Positions 5,732 to 7,223 of a DNA stretch of 7,223 nucleotides are shown one piece after another. The position numbers were made by a program, and so were the translations under genes. The notes beneath the pieces were generated by a model. It was not told the DNA's origin. It made no database searches and worked only from the letters and a program-made list of their open reading frames with translations. The number at the start of each line of letters is the position of its first letter. Positions within the stretch are counted from its first letter, which is position 1. Source of the DNA: Pseudopedobacter sp039918235 (lineage in GTDB: Bacteria; Bacteroidota; Bacteroidia; Sphingobacteriales; Sphingobacteriaceae); NCBI GenBank assembly GCA_039918235.1, contig JBDSHZ010000029.1:1-7223 (forward strand), given 5' to 3'.

Positions 5732-6679
5732 TTATAAATTCTCCAATATACTTTTCAAAACGGCCTGTGCTGCCCAAACTCTATTATTTGCCTGATTTAA
5801 AACCAGTGAATTTGGCCCGTCTAAAATTTCATGTGATAATTCTAAACCTCTTCTTACAGGCAAGCAATGCATCACACCTGCATTATTGGTAAGTTTCAGT
5901 TTCTCATTGGTCATCATCCAACCATCACCATCGGTTAACATTTTTCCGTAATCATTATAACTCGACCAGTTTTTAACATACACAAAATCGGCACCAGCCA
6001 AAGCTTCATCCTGATTGTTAGTCACTATAGCATCTCCAACAAACTCTGGAGCCAAATCATAACCTTCAGGATGGGTAATCACAAAATCATAATCTGCCTT
6101 ATTCATCCACTCGGCAAAAGAATTGGCTACTGCCTGAGGCAATGGTTTTACATGAGGTGCCCAAGATAAAACCACTCTGGGTTTCTCAGTTTTCTTTAAT
6201 TCTTCTATGGTAATTAAATCTGCCAGACTCTGCAAAGGATGGCGGGTAGCAGACTCTAAGCTCACTACGGGAACACCGCAAAACTTCACAAATTTATTAA
6301 AAATCTCTTCCGAATAATCCTCCTCACGGTTCATCAAACTCGGGAAAGACCTAAAACCGATGATGTCGCAATATTCGCCCATCACACCGGCAGCCTCACG
6401 AATATGTTCTACAGTTGTGCCGTTCATAACGATGCCGTCCTGAGTTTCTAAAGCCCAGCCTTCTTTATCCAAATTCATCACCATCACCTGCATCCCTAAA
6501 TTTAAGGCTGCTTTTTGAGTGCTTAAACGGGTACGCAAACTTGGATTTAAAAATATCAGACCTAAGGTTTTGTGTTTACCTAGTGCTTCATTTGCAAATG
6601 GATTTTTCTTTATTGAAATGGCTTCTGAAACAATTTTATTTATGTCTTTAACGTCGTCAACAGAGGTGAAAAGCTTCAT
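5732..6679 (-). CDS. argF': N-acylornithine carbamoyltransferase (ArgF'; N-succinyl- or N-acetylornithine)
   Basis: A 315-residue transcarbamylase that moves a carbamoyl group from carbamoyl phosphate to N-acylated ornithine. The carbamoyl-phosphate loop SLRTR is at residues 47-51, TRHPLQ at 165-170, and HCLPVRR near the C-terminus. Overall it matches the Bacteroides fragilis N-succinylornithine enzyme as I remember it (shared runs include LRTRLSTQKAALNLGM, ATRHPLQ and NSFAEWMN), not ordinary OTCase. The residue known to set acyl specificity (Glu92 in the Xanthomonas acetylornithine enzyme, Pro90 in the B. fragilis succinylornithine enzyme) is Val90 here, in NGTTVEH. Absence of Glu favours succinyl over acetyl substrate, but this is inference. 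It starts 2 nt after the argD stop without its own ribosome binding site, so translation is probably coupled. Confidence 0.94.
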   Translation of the reverse strand: MKLFTSVDDVKDINKIVSEAISIKKNPFANEALGKHKTLGLIFLNPSLRTRLSTQKAALNLGMQVMVMNLDKEGWALETQDGIVMNGTTVEHIREAAGVMGEYCDIIGFRSFPSLMNREEDYSEEIFNKFVKFCGVPVVSLESATRHPLQSLADLITIEELKKTEKPRVVLSWAPHVKPLPQAVANSFAEWMNKADYDFVITHPEGYDLAPEFVGDAIVTNNQDEALAGADFVYVKNWSSYNDYGKMLTDGDGWMMTNEKLKLTNNAGVMHCLPVRRGLELSHEILDGPNSLVLNQANNRVWAAQAVLKSILENL

Positions 6680-6681
6680 TA

Positions 6682-7223
6682 TTATTGATTTAAAATTTTA
6701 GAAAACGATGTTAAGAATCTATCCGCATGCACCATTGTTAAATTTAAAGCTGGCAATAAACGTATCACATTTGGGCTAGAAGTTCCTGTGAAAATATGTT
6801 CTTTATAAAGTAAATCTTTTCTTACATGGCTCATTTCTTCTGGCAAATCGATTCCAATCATCAAGCCTTTCCCTCTCACTTCTCTTACTTTATCAAATTT
6901 CTTTAACTCGCAAATCAGGTAATTGCCTACATTTTCGGCGTTTTCCATTAGGTTTTCTTCTTCCATTACTTCCAAAACTGCCAAGGCTGCAGCGCAAGCT
7001 AAGTGATTGCCACCAAAAGTAGTTCCCAGCATTCCATGCCAAGGTTTTAATTTCGGACTGATGCTGATTGCGCCAATAGGGAAACCATTTCCTATACCTT
7101 TTGCCATTGGGTAAATATCTGCATCAACTCCAGCAAAATCATGAGCATAGAATTTCCCGCTTCTGCCATAGCCACATTGAATGGAATCTGCAATAAAATA
7201 AGCACCATGCTCATCACATAGCG
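6682..7223 (-). CDS. argD: Acetylornithine/succinylornithine aminotransferase, partial (N-terminus beyond right edge)
   Basis: A class III PLP-dependent aminotransferase that converts N-acylglutamate semialdehyde to N-acylornithine with glutamate as amino donor. The frame is open to the right edge, giving 179 C-terminal residues out of a usual 375-400. The first visible residues are LCDEHGAYFIADSIQ. The PLP-ring aspartate is in IADSIQCGYGRSGK, and the Schiff-base lysine is in MAKGIGNGFPIGA (residue 41 of the visible part). TTFGGNHLACAAA and NVIRLLPAL are also typical. The Met at 7105-7107 is internal (MAKG), not the start. The position after the PLP aspartate, usually Glu (DEVQ/DEIQ), is Ser here. 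It ends 2 nt before argF'. Confidence 0.96.
   Translation of the reverse strand, partial: LCDEHGAYFIADSIQCGYGRSGKFYAHDFAGVDADIYPMAKGIGNGFPIGAISISPKLKPWHGMLGTTFGGNHLACAAALAVLEVMEEENLMENAENVGNYLICELKKFDKVREVRGKGLMIGIDLPEEMSHVRKDLLYKEHIFTGTSSPNVIRLLPALNLTMVHADRFLTSFSKILNQ

Overview
This window most likely comes from a Bacteroidota chromosome, and Sphingobacteriaceae (Pedobacter-like) is my best guess. The DNA is AT-rich, ribosome binding sites are weak or absent, and there is a Bacteroidota-type promoter (TAnnTTTG -7 box). The arginine genes include the special N-acylornithine carbamoyltransferase (ArgF') instead of ordinary OTCase. The family-level assignment is inference.

Every recognisable gene is on the minus strand. 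Read 5'->3' in the direction of transcription (right to left), the order is argD (N-terminal part beyond the right edge), argF', argB, proC, an argE-type M20 deacylase, a Fic-domain gene, and argH (C-terminal part beyond the left edge). Six of the seven are arginine/proline biosynthesis genes. ArgB phosphorylates N-acylglutamate. ArgD makes N-acylornithine, ArgF' carbamoylates it, the ArgE-type enzyme removes the acyl group to give citrulline, and ArgH releases arginine. ArgC and ArgG are expected outside the window. ProC beside the deacylase may link the pathway to proline.

The odd gene is the Fic protein (1252-2346), which sits between argE and argH. It is bracketed within 12-15 bp on each side by two direct 91-bp blocks (1149-1239 and 2362-2452). 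Each block holds three palindromes built from TGTCGA/TCGACA half-sites in a 21-9-31-9-21 layout. The palindromes and all spacings are conserved between the blocks, but the spacer sequences are almost completely different. This looks like a pair of multi-site protein-binding arrays. The left block ends just upstream of a good candidate promoter for argH. The Fic protein has a C-terminal winged-helix-like region and is a candidate binder. This is the strongest lead in the window.

The other intergenic gaps hold two more repeat families. One is a structured element of about 85-100 bp (2473-2557 and 4584-4683, opposite orientations) whose paired arms differ between copies by compensatory changes. 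The other is a REP-like pair of inverted hairpins with core GGTCTGTGTCCTCACAGACC (5664-5722, and a decayed pair at 4741-4806). No transposase, tRNA, rRNA or CRISPR array is visible.
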